From assembly GCA_036734945.1 (NCBI GenBank), contig DAIMXP010000010.1, positions 1-64,000 on the forward strand: a stretch of 64,000 bases of DNA, read 5' to 3'. The DNA comes from UBA4733 sp036734945. GTDB taxonomy: Bacteria; Chloroflexota; UBA4733. A program made the translations under genes and the position numbers. Of this stretch, positions 51,803-60,578 are shown piece after piece. Positions within the stretch are counted from its first letter, which is position 1; each line of letters starts with the position of its first letter. Below the pieces are notes generated by a model. That model had not been told where the DNA came from, did no database searches, and saw only the letters and a list, made by a program, of their open reading frames with translations.

Positions 51803-52591
51803 CTACCGAGCTGCGAGTTCCAATACGTAAAAGCGGCCCCAGTTGAGCAAGAGCCTTCCTGCACGGGTCTCGATCCGGCCAAGCAGCAGCGCCATCGCTG
51901 GGGATACCCGGTGGGCAGTCGCCGGCGGGAGGAGGGCGCCAAGGCTGTAGGCACGGGTGAGGCGGAAGTATCTGGCGAAAAACCGCCGATAGGCTTCCTC
52001 CGGCGTGTACAGGTAGTGGCGAACCGGCCGCCCGCCAATGACCACCGTGCGCTCGCGCTGCTGGGCCATCGTCCGCGCGGCGCGCCACCGCCCCCGCGCC
52101 AGGAGAGGCAGCAGATCCCAGGAACGGCAACGGTTGAGCAGGTGGATGACCAGGCGCCCCTCGGGCCGGAGGAGCCTGGCAGCATCACGGGCAAACGGAG
52201 CAAGGTCGGCAACGGTGTTCAAGCCGGCAAAGGCGGAGATCATCCCATCAAAGCTCCGCTCCGGCCAGCAATGGATGGCGGCAAGGTCCATGACGTACGC
52301 GAGGTCCATGACGTGCGGTTGCACGCACGCCGCCAGCCCTGCCGCCTGCACTTTCCGGCGCAACTCGGCCACCATCCCAGCGGAAATGTCGATCGCGACC
52401 ACCTGAACGCCCCGGCGGGCGAGGAAGACGGCATCAATCCCAGTGCCGCATGATACATCAAGGACACGCATGCCGGCGGAGAACAGCCGGGCATAGTGTT
52501 TCCAGAGCAGCCGGCGCACCATGGCATCCGCCTGGACCTGCTGGTCGTAGCACGGGGCAAGCGCATCGTAGGCAGCAGCCACGTCCTGCAC
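51803..52591 (-). CDS. Class I SAM-dependent methyltransferase
   Basis: A 262-residue methylase. It begins VQDVAAAYDALAPCYDQQVQ, has motif I RVLDVSCGTGIDAVFLARRG with the acidic strand end in VVAIDISAGM, a motif IV region FDGMISAFAGLNTV, and RLLRPEGRLVIHLLNRC as motif VI. The following YLYTPEEAYRRFFARYFRLT helix and the C-terminus closely parallel the methylase half of the 57012 protein, so the two are likely paralogues. GTG 52591, two bases after the stop of the SPASM gene, is preferred; the longer frame overlaps that gene. It is the last gene of the operon. Substrate unknown. Confidence 0.82.
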   Translation of the reverse strand: MQDVAAAYDALAPCYDQQVQADAMVRRLLWKHYARLFSAGMRVLDVSCGTGIDAVFLARRGVQVVAIDISAGMVAELRRKVQAAGLAACVQPHVMDLAYVMDLAAIHCWPERSFDGMISAFAGLNTVADLAPFARDAARLLRPEGRLVIHLLNRCRSWDLLPLLARGRWRAARTMAQQRERTVVIGGRPVRHYLYTPEEAYRRFFARYFRLTRAYSLGALLPPATAHRVSPAMALLLGRIETRAGRLLLNWGRFYVLELAAR

Positions 52592-52593
52592 GG

Positions 52594-53652
52594 TCAGACC
52601 GGCGTTCTGGAGCCGAGTTGCAACGTGCAGACGCAGCGCCGGCAGATCGGATCCTGCCGGGTATCGAGTTGGCGGCGAAAGGCGACGGCGTCCGGCGCGT
52701 TGAGAATCTGCTCCAAGGGCTGCTCGTGGATGTTGCCCAGCGTGCGGTGGAAGAAGCAGGGGCGCACGCTGCCGTCCGCCTCGATGACCGTCGAAACCCA
52801 CGGCGCGTTGCAGGTGACGGCCGGGAAGTCGCCATCCCCGTTGAGCGCGGCGTAGTAACGGGGTAAGCGGCGCAGTTTCTCCGCATCCTCAGCGATGAAA
52901 CCGGAAGCAAAATCGGCCGGGTGCTGCTGGATGGTCGTCTCCACCATGTTCCTGAACGCCTCCACCTCAACAGCAGTGAGCGACACGTCGGCGCTCCGCT
53001 CCTCTCCCCACGCCATCGGGCGGTTAAAGGCGGTGGAGGAGACGTCGGCAGCCAGGAAGGAGATTTGGTCGAGCCCCAGGGAATGCGCTGCTGCGACGAT
53101 GTTCGGCAGGTCGAGGAAGTTGCGCCGCTGCAGGACGCAGCGCGCCGTGATCCGCAAGGATGGCTTGAGCGTTTTGAGCGCCGCGACGCCGACGGCGAGC
53201 CGGTCGTAGGCATGCGGGATGTTGCGAATGCTATCGTGGACGTCGCGGCTGCCGTCCAGGGAGACCGTCACGTCGTCGCACCAACGGATGATGTCCGAGG
53301 CGTGGCGCTGGAGCAGCAGACCGGTCGAGAGCAGTGTGATCTTGACGTCGAGGTCCTTCAGCAGCGCGCAGAGCGACCAGAGATTGGAGTGCATCAGCGC
53401 TTCGCCGCCGGAAAGGACGACCCGGCGCACGTGGAGCCGCTGCAGCGCCGCCAGGTGCGGGGCCAGATCCTCGACGGATAGTTCCTGCCCGGCGCGGTTG
53501 GCTTTCCAGATGTCACACATGACGCAACGGCAATTGCAGCGGCTGTGCGGCATCAACACGAGAATGGGCAGGGTGGAGAGGCGATGGGTCAGCCGGTTGA
53601 GCCGGCGCCGGGCAATCTCAACCGGCGCCGGCAGCGGCAGGGTTCTCAACAT
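52594..53652 (-). CDS. Radical SAM protein with SPASM-like C-terminus
   Basis: A 352-residue radical SAM enzyme. The cluster motif CNCRCVMC (C-x3-C-x2-C) follows LPILVLMPHSR; the GGE motif for SAM is VVLSGGEALMHSNL, and DDVTVSLDGSRDVHDSIR is a typical strand 4. The C-terminus has cysteines in VTCNAPWVSTVIEADGSVRP, CFFHRTLGNI and CRRCVCTL, as in SPASM or twitch auxiliary-cluster domains. ATG 53652 shares one base with the upstream stop (TAATG). Relatives act on peptides, alcohols or sugars; nothing here gives the substrate. The longer frame to 53748 is rejected. Confidence 0.87.
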   Translation of the reverse strand: MLRTLPLPAPVEIARRRLNRLTHRLSTLPILVLMPHSRCNCRCVMCDIWKANRAGQELSVEDLAPHLAALQRLHVRRVVLSGGEALMHSNLWSLCALLKDLDVKITLLSTGLLLQRHASDIIRWCDDVTVSLDGSRDVHDSIRNIPHAYDRLAVGVAALKTLKPSLRITARCVLQRRNFLDLPNIVAAAHSLGLDQISFLAADVSSTAFNRPMAWGEERSADVSLTAVEVEAFRNMVETTIQQHPADFASGFIAEDAEKLRRLPRYYAALNGDGDFPAVTCNAPWVSTVIEADGSVRPCFFHRTLGNIHEQPLEQILNAPDAVAFRRQLDTRQDPICRRCVCTLQLGSRTPV

Positions 53653-55127
53653 TACAGGCCGCTCGTCTCGGGGCGTTGGTAGGCCAGCACCTTCTGCAAG
53701 GCGCGTAACTCCAGCGGATGCCGGTACATGCCCGTGTGGTAGCGCCAACCGCTGGCGATGCGCAACACCCAGCAGGCGGCGCTACCCAGGTGGGGGTTGG
53801 TTGCCGTTGGGTAGTAGGCGTTCAGCACTCGCTCGAAGTCGTGCAACTGCTGCCGCAACGGGTCCTTCAGCCAGGGGACGTGGGTGTTGCGGCGCTGGGC
53901 GAACTCCTGCCAGCCGGGGCTGACCCACTCCTCCAGCGTCGCCGGGAAACGGAAGCCTTCCGCCTTGGCCTGGTCGTACAACTCACCCGCCAGGGGGACC
54001 GGCGTGTAGGTATAGAGGATGATCTCCGCGCGGGGGTTGACCAGTTTGACCCGGCGGATGAAGGCCAGGGTCTGTTGCACGTCGGCCTCCGGGTCAGGTG
54101 GGTTGCCCAGCACAAAGGAAAACTCCGGGATGATGCCGTACTGGGCAGTTTTGGCGGCGATGGCCAGCGTCTTCTCGGTGGAGGCCGTCCCACCTTTGTT
54201 CATGCGCCGCAGCGTGTCGTCCGAGCCGGACTCCGCTCCCATGAAGACCATCCTCAAGCCACTGTCGCGCAGCAACGCCCAGCTGCGGTCGCTGTACTTT
54301 AGCAGGGTGTCGATGCGCGACTCGCCCCACCAAGAGATGCGCACGTCTCTGATGCGTTCTGCGAACTCGGCGCTGCGCGCCTCATGCACAAAGAAGTTGT
54401 TGTCGTAGAACTCCACAGCATCCAACTTCCAGGTCTGCACCAGCGAGCGCACGACGTGCGCTGTGTGCTCGGCCGACTGGGCCAGCCAGCGGCCGTTGAC
54501 CATGTTGACGACCGCGCAGAAGTTGCAGAAGAAGGGGCAGCCGTAGCTGGAATGATGGGGCAGCGTGCGCTTGCCCAGGAACGTCGAGCGGATGTAGCGC
54601 TGCAAGTCGACCCGCTGGTAGGGGAAACCGGGTAACCCCTCGGGGTTAGGAATCGGCGCCGGCGAACTGGGCACGATTTTTCCCGTGCCGGGCGCACGAT
54701 AGGCCAGGCCGGGCAGCGGGCCGGGAGATTCGCCTACGTGTATGGCATCGAGCAAGGCGGCAAAGGTGTACTCACCATGTCCCCGCACCACGTAGTCGAC
54801 GTAGTCGGCGCGCAGGCACACGTCGTAATGTTGGGTCGGGAAGTAGCCGCCCCAGACGATGGTGAGGTTGGGATGCCGTGCCTTGAGCTCCCGGCAGTGC
54901 GGCACGGCCTGACTCAACTGGGGACCAGGCATGACGGTGACGCCGAGCACAGCAGCTCCGCGATCCCGCACCAGGCGGTCGATCACGGCGACGGGATCGT
55001 CCTCCAGGTTGCCGTCGACGATCACGTACTCATGCTTTCCCTCCAGAACCGCCCCCAGCGCCAGCAGCGACATCGGCAGGATCGGCTTCCGCCCGGCGCT
55101 ACTCGCCGGGTTGTACAGAATCAGCAT
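53652..55127 (-). CDS. B12-binding radical SAM protein
   Basis: A 491-residue cobalamin-dependent radical SAM enzyme, likely a methylase or ring-forming enzyme. The N-terminal B12-binding Rossmann domain starts MLILYNPASSAGRKPILPMS and includes VLGVTVMPGPQLSQAV and IVWGGYFPTQHYDVCLRADY. The cluster motif is SSYGCPFFCNFC (C-x3-C-x2-C), with GRWLAQSAEHTAHVVRSL after it and FMGAESGSDDTLRRMNKG as the GAESG-type strand. ATG 55127 has AAAGGTG six bases upstream. The open frame to 55301 runs through palindrome D and is rejected. It sits between the tandem methylase and the SPASM protein in one operon. Confidence 0.88.
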   Translation of the reverse strand: MLILYNPASSAGRKPILPMSLLALGAVLEGKHEYVIVDGNLEDDPVAVIDRLVRDRGAAVLGVTVMPGPQLSQAVPHCRELKARHPNLTIVWGGYFPTQHYDVCLRADYVDYVVRGHGEYTFAALLDAIHVGESPGPLPGLAYRAPGTGKIVPSSPAPIPNPEGLPGFPYQRVDLQRYIRSTFLGKRTLPHHSSYGCPFFCNFCAVVNMVNGRWLAQSAEHTAHVVRSLVQTWKLDAVEFYDNNFFVHEARSAEFAERIRDVRISWWGESRIDTLLKYSDRSWALLRDSGLRMVFMGAESGSDDTLRRMNKGGTASTEKTLAIAAKTAQYGIIPEFSFVLGNPPDPEADVQQTLAFIRRVKLVNPRAEIILYTYTPVPLAGELYDQAKAEGFRFPATLEEWVSPGWQEFAQRRNTHVPWLKDPLRQQLHDFERVLNAYYPTATNPHLGSAACWVLRIASGWRYHTGMYRHPLELRALQKVLAYQRPETSGL

Positions 55128-55157
55128 GTTCGCACCTTTCAATTGGGCCGTTGGGAG

Positions 55158-55284
55158 AGGGCCGCGACTGCGGTCTGCGGCCAAGTTACCGGGGCGACTG
55201 CGGTCGCTTGGATCTGCCGTCGATGGTACAGAACGCGACCGCAGTCGCCCACGTCGCTTGGCCGCAGACCGCAGTCGCGGCCCT
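55158..55284. repeat. Nested palindrome D between operon genes
   Basis: Perfect 28-base inverted arms at 55158-55185 and 55257-55284 enclose a second inverted pair (55192-55207 and 55235-55250). The core GCGACTGCGGTCGC is a variant of GCGACTGAAGTCGC in elements A-C. It fills the gap between the tandem methylase stop (55286-55288) and the B12 radical SAM start, so its RNA hairpin could modulate expression inside the operon. Confidence 0.85.
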
Positions 55285-55285
55285 G

Positions 55286-57019
55286 TTAGCCTTCCAGCCA
55301 CGGCTGCCTTGCCTCATCTAAACCGTACTGCCTGTTCGCCTGCCCGCCCGCCACACTCAGCCGCAACAGCAGCAGCGCTTCGTTGATCAAATCGCGCGTC
55401 GCCTCGTGTACGACGGTCAGGCCGCTGCGCTGGAAAGCCGCCAGAAAGGCCGGGGTCTCCCCTACCGTCGATAGCACGACCAGAGCGTAGCCGCCCGGCG
55501 TGAGGTGGTCTGCTAGGTCGGCGGCAAAACGCTCCACAACGTCTACCGAGCGCCAGGCGCGGTCGAGCGCATTCCGGGGTGCGCCTCGGAAAAAGGGCGG
55601 GTTGAAGAGCACAACATCAAACCGCTCATCGCCAACTGCTTCGAACAGGTCGCCCTCGCGGACGTCGATGCTGTCCTCGCTGTGGTTGAGCAGCACGTTC
55701 ATCTTGGCACAGCGCACGGCCGTCGAATTGATGTCGACCGCGACGACACGCTGCGCCCATTGCGCCGCTACCACGGCCCCGATGCCCGTGCCGGCGCCGA
55801 GGTCCAGGACAGACGCCCCCGGCGGAATGCGCCGGGCGTTCAGACACTGGGCAAGAAACTCGCCGCTGTGCAACACCTTCGGGTTGAAGACCGTTGGCAG
55901 TACCAGGATGGGATAGCCAGCGACGCGCTCTAGCACCAGCTGGTCGTGACGACGGCGCTGGAACAGACGGCCCCTCCAGTGCCGGAATAACCACCACAAC
56001 CGGCGCGCGGCCGGCGAATGGCGCGGCGGCAGGGAGAGCAACGGCGCGCCCGCGCCCACGATAAGCGGAAACGTGGCAGGTTCTCGCTGCCCCCGCAACC
56101 GCGCCTTCCAGTCCCGCACCACACAGCGCCAGGCCGACGGCAGGGCGATGACCCGCCAGTGCAGGTTGCCGGCGGCGGCCAACGTTTGCAAGCGGTCAGC
56201 CGTGAGGAAATGCTCACTGGGCAACGTGTTCGAGCAGAAACCGTAAACCCGTTGAAAACACGCCTCTCGTTCGGACACCATGGTCGCTCCCGCGGCTTGT
56301 TGGCGATAGAGTGGCGAATCCAAAACGACCAGAAGGCCATCCGAGCGCAGGGTACGCCGCGACTCGGCGAGCGTCACGCCACAGTCAGCCGAGTAGTGCA
56401 AGGAAGCATTGAAAATCACGAGATCCGCTTGGTCGCTGGCAAATGGTAGTCGGTCGAACTCGGCCTGGACCGGCAGGAAGGCGGCCTGACCGGCATGGGC
56501 ATCGCCATACCAGATGTGCGCCCCCAGTCCGTCCAACTCGCCGGTTCGCACGTCCACCGCCGCCACGTGGTGGCCGCGGGCAGCCAGACGATGCGCCAGC
56601 CAGCAGTTGCCGGCGCCGAGGTCCAGAATGGTCAAGGGTCGTTGGCGTGCCGCCTCCAGCGGTTGGAGTACCTGCTCCAGCATCGCCTGGTAACTCCCCG
56701 CCCGCTGCCGCCAGATGTGTCCTTGTGGATCGCCGTCCACCACCTCGGGCAGGCCGCGAAAATACTGACAATCAGGCTTGCCCCAACCTTCAGCGGCACG
56801 CACCCGTGTGTACTGCCGCTCAAACTCGGCGTACTGGCGACGGGTCGGCTCGGGCAAGAACCGCCAGACCCCGGCGACCTGCGAGAAGGCATGCCCCTGT
56901 ACCTCGCAGCGGGCCTCTGGTGAGGAGAGCCGGACGGTACCGCCGCACAGCGGACACCGCCAGCGAAAGTGCGCAGCAGGACCAGGCGCCAGGCGAGGAA
57001 TCGTGAGCAGGTCAGTCAC
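55286..57019 (-). CDS. Tandem two-domain methyltransferase with zinc-ribbon start
   Basis: A 577-residue protein with two SAM-dependent methylase domains. The N-terminus has FRWRCPLCGGTVRLSSPEAR with one CxxC and a later Cys, a small Trm112-like or zinc-ribbon unit. Domain 1 has ILDLGAGNCWLAHRLAARGH and ADLVIFNASLHYSAD. Domain 2 has VLDLGAGTGIGAVVAAQWAQ, VVAVDINSTAVRCAKMN and FDVVLFNPPFFRGAPRN, the NPPF type seen in HemK/PrmC-like enzymes that methylate a nitrogen. The two domains have different active-site types, so two different methylations or one active and one structural domain are possible. Its start overlaps the upstream gene by eight bases. Confidence 0.85.
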   Translation of the reverse strand: MTDLLTIPRLAPGPAAHFRWRCPLCGGTVRLSSPEARCEVQGHAFSQVAGVWRFLPEPTRRQYAEFERQYTRVRAAEGWGKPDCQYFRGLPEVVDGDPQGHIWRQRAGSYQAMLEQVLQPLEAARQRPLTILDLGAGNCWLAHRLAARGHHVAAVDVRTGELDGLGAHIWYGDAHAGQAAFLPVQAEFDRLPFASDQADLVIFNASLHYSADCGVTLAESRRTLRSDGLLVVLDSPLYRQQAAGATMVSEREACFQRVYGFCSNTLPSEHFLTADRLQTLAAAGNLHWRVIALPSAWRCVVRDWKARLRGQREPATFPLIVGAGAPLLSLPPRHSPAARRLWWLFRHWRGRLFQRRRHDQLVLERVAGYPILVLPTVFNPKVLHSGEFLAQCLNARRIPPGASVLDLGAGTGIGAVVAAQWAQRVVAVDINSTAVRCAKMNVLLNHSEDSIDVREGDLFEAVGDERFDVVLFNPPFFRGAPRNALDRAWRSVDVVERFAADLADHLTPGGYALVVLSTVGETPAFLAAFQRSGLTVVHEATRDLINEALLLLRLSVAGGQANRQYGLDEARQPWLEG

Positions 57020-59471
57020 GACGGGTCAGCACCATCAGGAAGTGGTCGCCCAGGTCACGTGCGGGCGGCAGCGTACACAGGCGATCATCGAGCCGGCCGA
57101 GGGCGGCGCTGAGGGCGGCAAAACGCCGGTGCAGGCCGATCAGATAGGGCGGAGGTAGGAAGAGGCCGAGCGCTCGATAGTGTGTCAAGGCGAATCCCGG
57201 CGCGAAGGCCCCGTAGAACTCCCGCGGCGTCCAATAGCGCGTCCAGACGGCGCGCCCCTGCAGGGCGACTGGTACTGCCGCCCGGGAGCGACGCAGCAGC
57301 GCGCGCCGAAACTGCCCCCGCACACCATAGTAGGCGATCTCCCAGGGGCACCAGCGGCCGATGACGGAAGCGACCAGCCGGCCATTGGGCCGAAGCAGCG
57401 CCGCGCAGGAGCGGGCGACGGACGGTAGGTCCAGCGCGCAGTTGATGGCCCCCAGGTTCGAGTAGACGCCGTCGAACGATTCCCCCGCCAGGTGATCCAG
57501 TTGGTGCATATCCAGCACCTCCGTCGGCACCGCGCCCAGCAGCCCCGCTGCTTCCGCCCTGGCCCGCGTGCGCGCAACCATGCGCGGCGACGAATCCAGC
57601 GCTACTACCTGATAGCCACGACGCGCCAGGTGAACGGCATCAAGGCCGGTCCCGCAGCCGAGATCAAGCAGGCGAGCGCCGGGTGTGAAGGTCTCCTCCA
57701 CGGTGCGCCACAGTCGCTCGCGCATGCGCTGCACCAGGGCGTTGTTGCCGCTGGGGCCGTCGTAATCGCCGGCAACGCCGTCGAAAGCGCGCTGCGTGTC
57801 GAGCAAGCGGGAGGTGGAACGGGGTAGGGCCGCGACTGCGGGCCCAGAGGGCACCCTCGGCCCAAAGACAGGACTGCGGTCCTTGAATGGCTGAGTCGCG
57901 GCTTCCGTTTCCAGAGGCGCGTCGGCACCGCAGTGCTGTCCTTGGGCCGAGGGTGCCCTCTGGGCCCGCAGTCGCGGCCCGGTTTCCTCCATCAGCTCGT
58001 CCAGCTTCCGGCGCGCGCTCGGCAACAGCAGTAGGTGATGCAGCATCGCCGCTGTCCGGCGAAGATGCTGCGGGCGGAGTTGCGCCGGCTGGTGCAGTAC
58101 CCGCCGCAGTTCTGTCCAGGCCCGGCGGGCGCGGAACTCGAGGTGCAGCACTGTGTGCAGTTGGCGGTAGAAGTCGCTGCCGAACGGCCCCTGATAGAGC
58201 ATGGCCAGGTCGGCGGAGTCCGTCCAGTTCCGGCGGGTGCTCAGTTGCTGCTGCACCGAGTCGTGGAACCGAGTGCCGGGCAGTGGATAGGAGACCGACA
58301 TGCCGATGTCGTCGGGGCGGCAATCCCGCACCATCTGGAGGGTCAGCTCAATATCGGCGCGCGTCTCGCCGGGATAGCCGAATTGCAGAAAAAAGCCGAC
58401 AGCGATGCCGGCAGCCTGGAGTCGGCGGGTCGCATCGCTGATCTGCTCAACGCGTGTGCCTTTCTCCATGGCATCAAGGATTTTCTGCGACCCTGATTCG
58501 GCGCCCACCCAGACAGTCTGCGCTCCCGCCCGGCGCAGTGACTCCGCAGTGTCGCCCTTCAGCACCAGATCGACCCGCTGGAGACTCTTGAACGGAATGC
58601 GTACCTGCCGCTCTTCGATCAGGTCGGCGAAGCGGGCCAGCCAGCCAGGCTTGAGGCCCAGGATGTCGTCGGCGAACCAGATATGGTCGGGCTGATAGGT
58701 ATCGCGTAACCACTGCAGCTCGGCTGCCACGTTCTCCGGACTGCGGCTGTGGTAGCGCTGGCCCCAAATCGGCTTGGCGCACCAGTTGCAATGGTAGGGG
58801 CAGCCGCGCGTCGTCACCATGTTCATGGAATAGTAGCCGTGGCGGCGTTGCCAGATTTGACGGTAATGGGCCACGTCAACCAGGTCCCAGGCGGGGAAGG
58901 GCAACGCATCCAGGTCCTTGATGTCGGGCCGGGGTGGTGTACGGACAAGGTCGCCCGATACCGGATCTGTGAACTCCAGCCCCGCGATCGTGGTCGGTGA
59001 GGCAGCGCTCCTGCCGGTCAGACCGTCCAGCAGTTCAGCCAGGGTATATTCCCCTTCGCCGACGATCACGAACTGCGCGCCGGCCGCCAGGTAGAGATCG
59101 GCGTGGTCACTGGCGTCGGACCCGGCGACGATGACCGTGCATTCCCGCGCCCGCGCCATCCCGATCATCTGAAACGCCGCCTCGCGCATGCGCAGCAGGC
59201 ACATCTTGGAGAGGTAGTTGAAGTTGTCTTCGTACAGCACGGCAAACTGCGGTTGCTCGCGTGCCAGGGCCTGCTCCCATGCCGCTTCGGAGGTGTCCAG
59301 CATGGCGTCGAAGAGCGCCACGGCATAGCCCCGGCTGCGCACGTAGGCAGCAGCATACAGCGTGCCCAGCGGCGGATAGGGCTGCATGGCCGCCCAGAGC
59401 TTGGGATCAAAGCGCAGGTAATAGGACTGGCCGAAGAGCACCTGGCTCACGTTGCCCCCTGTCAAAATCAT
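57012..59471 (-). CDS. B12-binding radical SAM protein fused to a methyltransferase
   Basis: An 819-residue protein of two enzymes. First comes a cobalamin-binding domain (PLGTLYAAAYVRSRGYAVAL, VIVAGSDASDHADLYLAAGA, FVIVGEGEYTLAELL), then a radical SAM domain with TTRGCPYHCNWC and VWVGAESGSQKILDAMEKG. After about residue 560 follows a class I methylase: DTQRAFDGVAGDYDG, then LLDLGCGTGLDAVHLARRGY and FDGVYSNLGAINCALDLPSV. The joint between the two is encoded by palindrome E (57827-57980), which suggests they were once separate genes. ATG 59471 overlaps the nucleotidyltransferase gene by 65 bases; GTG 59450 with AGGGGG close by is a good alternative. The methylase half resembles the 51803 protein. 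Confidence 0.85.
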   Translation of the reverse strand: MILTGGNVSQVLFGQSYYLRFDPKLWAAMQPYPPLGTLYAAAYVRSRGYAVALFDAMLDTSEAAWEQALAREQPQFAVLYEDNFNYLSKMCLLRMREAAFQMIGMARARECTVIVAGSDASDHADLYLAAGAQFVIVGEGEYTLAELLDGLTGRSAASPTTIAGLEFTDPVSGDLVRTPPRPDIKDLDALPFPAWDLVDVAHYRQIWQRRHGYYSMNMVTTRGCPYHCNWCAKPIWGQRYHSRSPENVAAELQWLRDTYQPDHIWFADDILGLKPGWLARFADLIEERQVRIPFKSLQRVDLVLKGDTAESLRRAGAQTVWVGAESGSQKILDAMEKGTRVEQISDATRRLQAAGIAVGFFLQFGYPGETRADIELTLQMVRDCRPDDIGMSVSYPLPGTRFHDSVQQQLSTRRNWTDSADLAMLYQGPFGSDFYRQLHTVLHLEFRARRAWTELRRVLHQPAQLRPQHLRRTAAMLHHLLLLPSARRKLDELMEETGPRLRAQRAPSAQGQHCGADAPLETEAATQPFKDRSPVFGPRVPSGPAVAALPRSTSRLLDTQRAFDGVAGDYDGPSGNNALVQRMRERLWRTVEETFTPGARLLDLGCGTGLDAVHLARRGYQVVALDSSPRMVARTRARAEAAGLLGAVPTEVLDMHQLDHLAGESFDGVYSNLGAINCALDLPSVARSCAALLRPNGRLVASVIGRWCPWEIAYYGVRGQFRRALLRRSRAAVPVALQGRAVWTRYWTPREFYGAFAPGFALTHYRALGLFLPPPYLIGLHRRFAALSAALGRLDDRLCTLPPARDLGDHFLMVLTRRD
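57827..57980. repeat. Palindrome E inside a coding frame
   Basis: 45-base inverted arms at 57827-57871 and 57936-57980 with one mismatch, around 64 bases. The ends read GGGCCGCGACTGCGGGCCC, related to element D, and the interior GGGTGCCCTCTGGGCCC is shared with the left half of element A. It is translated in frame as an R/A/P-rich linker between the radical SAM and methylase domains of the 57012 gene. Confidence 0.87.
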
Positions 59472-60366
59472 ACACACCGGGTGGGACGATCCCCAGTTGC
59501 CGGCAGCGTTGCTCGAATTCAATGAGCTTCCGTTGACGGCGCTGCCCGAGATACCCCTCGCAGATGTCCTCGCTGAAATTTCCATCGCTACTCCGCAGCA
59601 TCAGCCGCTGCTTGCGTTGCGCCTCCCACTGTTCGAATCGCCCGCTGAGCCGGCCCGCCAGCAGGCGCTCGCTCCACGGCTGTAACACGCCGCCGGTTGG
59701 CAGTTTCAGCGCCAAGTGCCGGCGCTGCTCATAGTGATTCGGCAGCCAGCGCGCCGCCCAGTTGTTATAGCCGAGGAACTGCCGATAGGTCGGAGCACCC
59801 GCCAGCGGCGTTGCCAGCAACAACTCGTGCGCGGTAAACAGGTCCTTGTGCTCGAGAGCGAGGGCGCGCGTGGTCAGGAGATAGTTCGGGCAGAGGTGTA
59901 CGCCGGCCCGCCGGGCCAGCCGTACCGGCAACGCGGCCATTGCACGAACGGACCAGAGGCGGCCCGGCGCCGTGACGATCAGGTAATCAACGTCGGCCCG
60001 GTCGTCCGGGTTGCCGGCTGCCAGCGAGCCGGTCACCGCCACCAGGCGCACGAAGGGGAAGCGGGCAATGAGGCGCCCAAAGCGTTGGGCAATCGGCCAC
60101 AGGCGCGCGGCCTGTGCTTCCCGGCTCTGGCGAAGCTTCGCCAGACCGCGTCGTCCCGGCAGCACCAGGTACGAGCCATCCGCCGCCAGCCGGTCACGGT
60201 CCAACAGCGTGTCTATTGCATTCGTTGTCGATGCGGCGGGCGCCGCCAGACCGATCAAGTCACGCTGAATCTCCTGCCGCCGGAGCGGGAAATCGAACAT
60301 GTCCGCGTAGGCGACAGTTGCCAGGACCGCATCGAGTAAGCATTGATCCGGCATCAGCACGGCCAC
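59407..60366 (-). CDS. Nucleotidyltransferase-fold protein
   Basis: A 319-residue protein with the polymerase-beta-type nucleotidyltransferase motif VAVTGSLAAGNPDDRADVDY (GS followed by D-x-D), so it may transfer a nucleotide to a small molecule or RNA. The N-terminal 90 residues look like a winged helix (ATVAYADMFDFPLRRQEIQR, then LLDRDRLAADGSYLVLPGR). The rest is helical with many basic and aromatic residues. GTG 60366 has GAGG upstream; ATG 60354 is an alternative. It is the first gene of the radical SAM/methylase operon and overlaps the next gene, so it is expected to prime the same pathway. Confidence 0.78.
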   Translation of the reverse strand: MAVLMPDQCLLDAVLATVAYADMFDFPLRRQEIQRDLIGLAAPAASTTNAIDTLLDRDRLAADGSYLVLPGRRGLAKLRQSREAQAARLWPIAQRFGRLIARFPFVRLVAVTGSLAAGNPDDRADVDYLIVTAPGRLWSVRAMAALPVRLARRAGVHLCPNYLLTTRALALEHKDLFTAHELLLATPLAGAPTYRQFLGYNNWAARWLPNHYEQRRHLALKLPTGGVLQPWSERLLAGRLSGRFEQWEAQRKQRLMLRSSDGNFSEDICEGYLGQRRQRKLIEFEQRCRQLGIVPPGVYDFDRGQREPGALRPVLLPAL

Positions 60367-60578
60367 CAGCGATACCTCGGTTCATCTATCTGCTGTATCC
60401 ACTGCCAGGGAATACGCGGTGGGTTACAGGAAACCGCTTCTCCCACCGACGGAAACCGCATCGAATGCCGACAAACTACACCGAGGGCTATCGATGATCA
60501 GGACACGACAGCGCGCCGAGCGCGTGCTGTCGCTGATGCTGGCCATTTGGGGTCCGCGCCGGCCGAGGGAAGGGTGCA

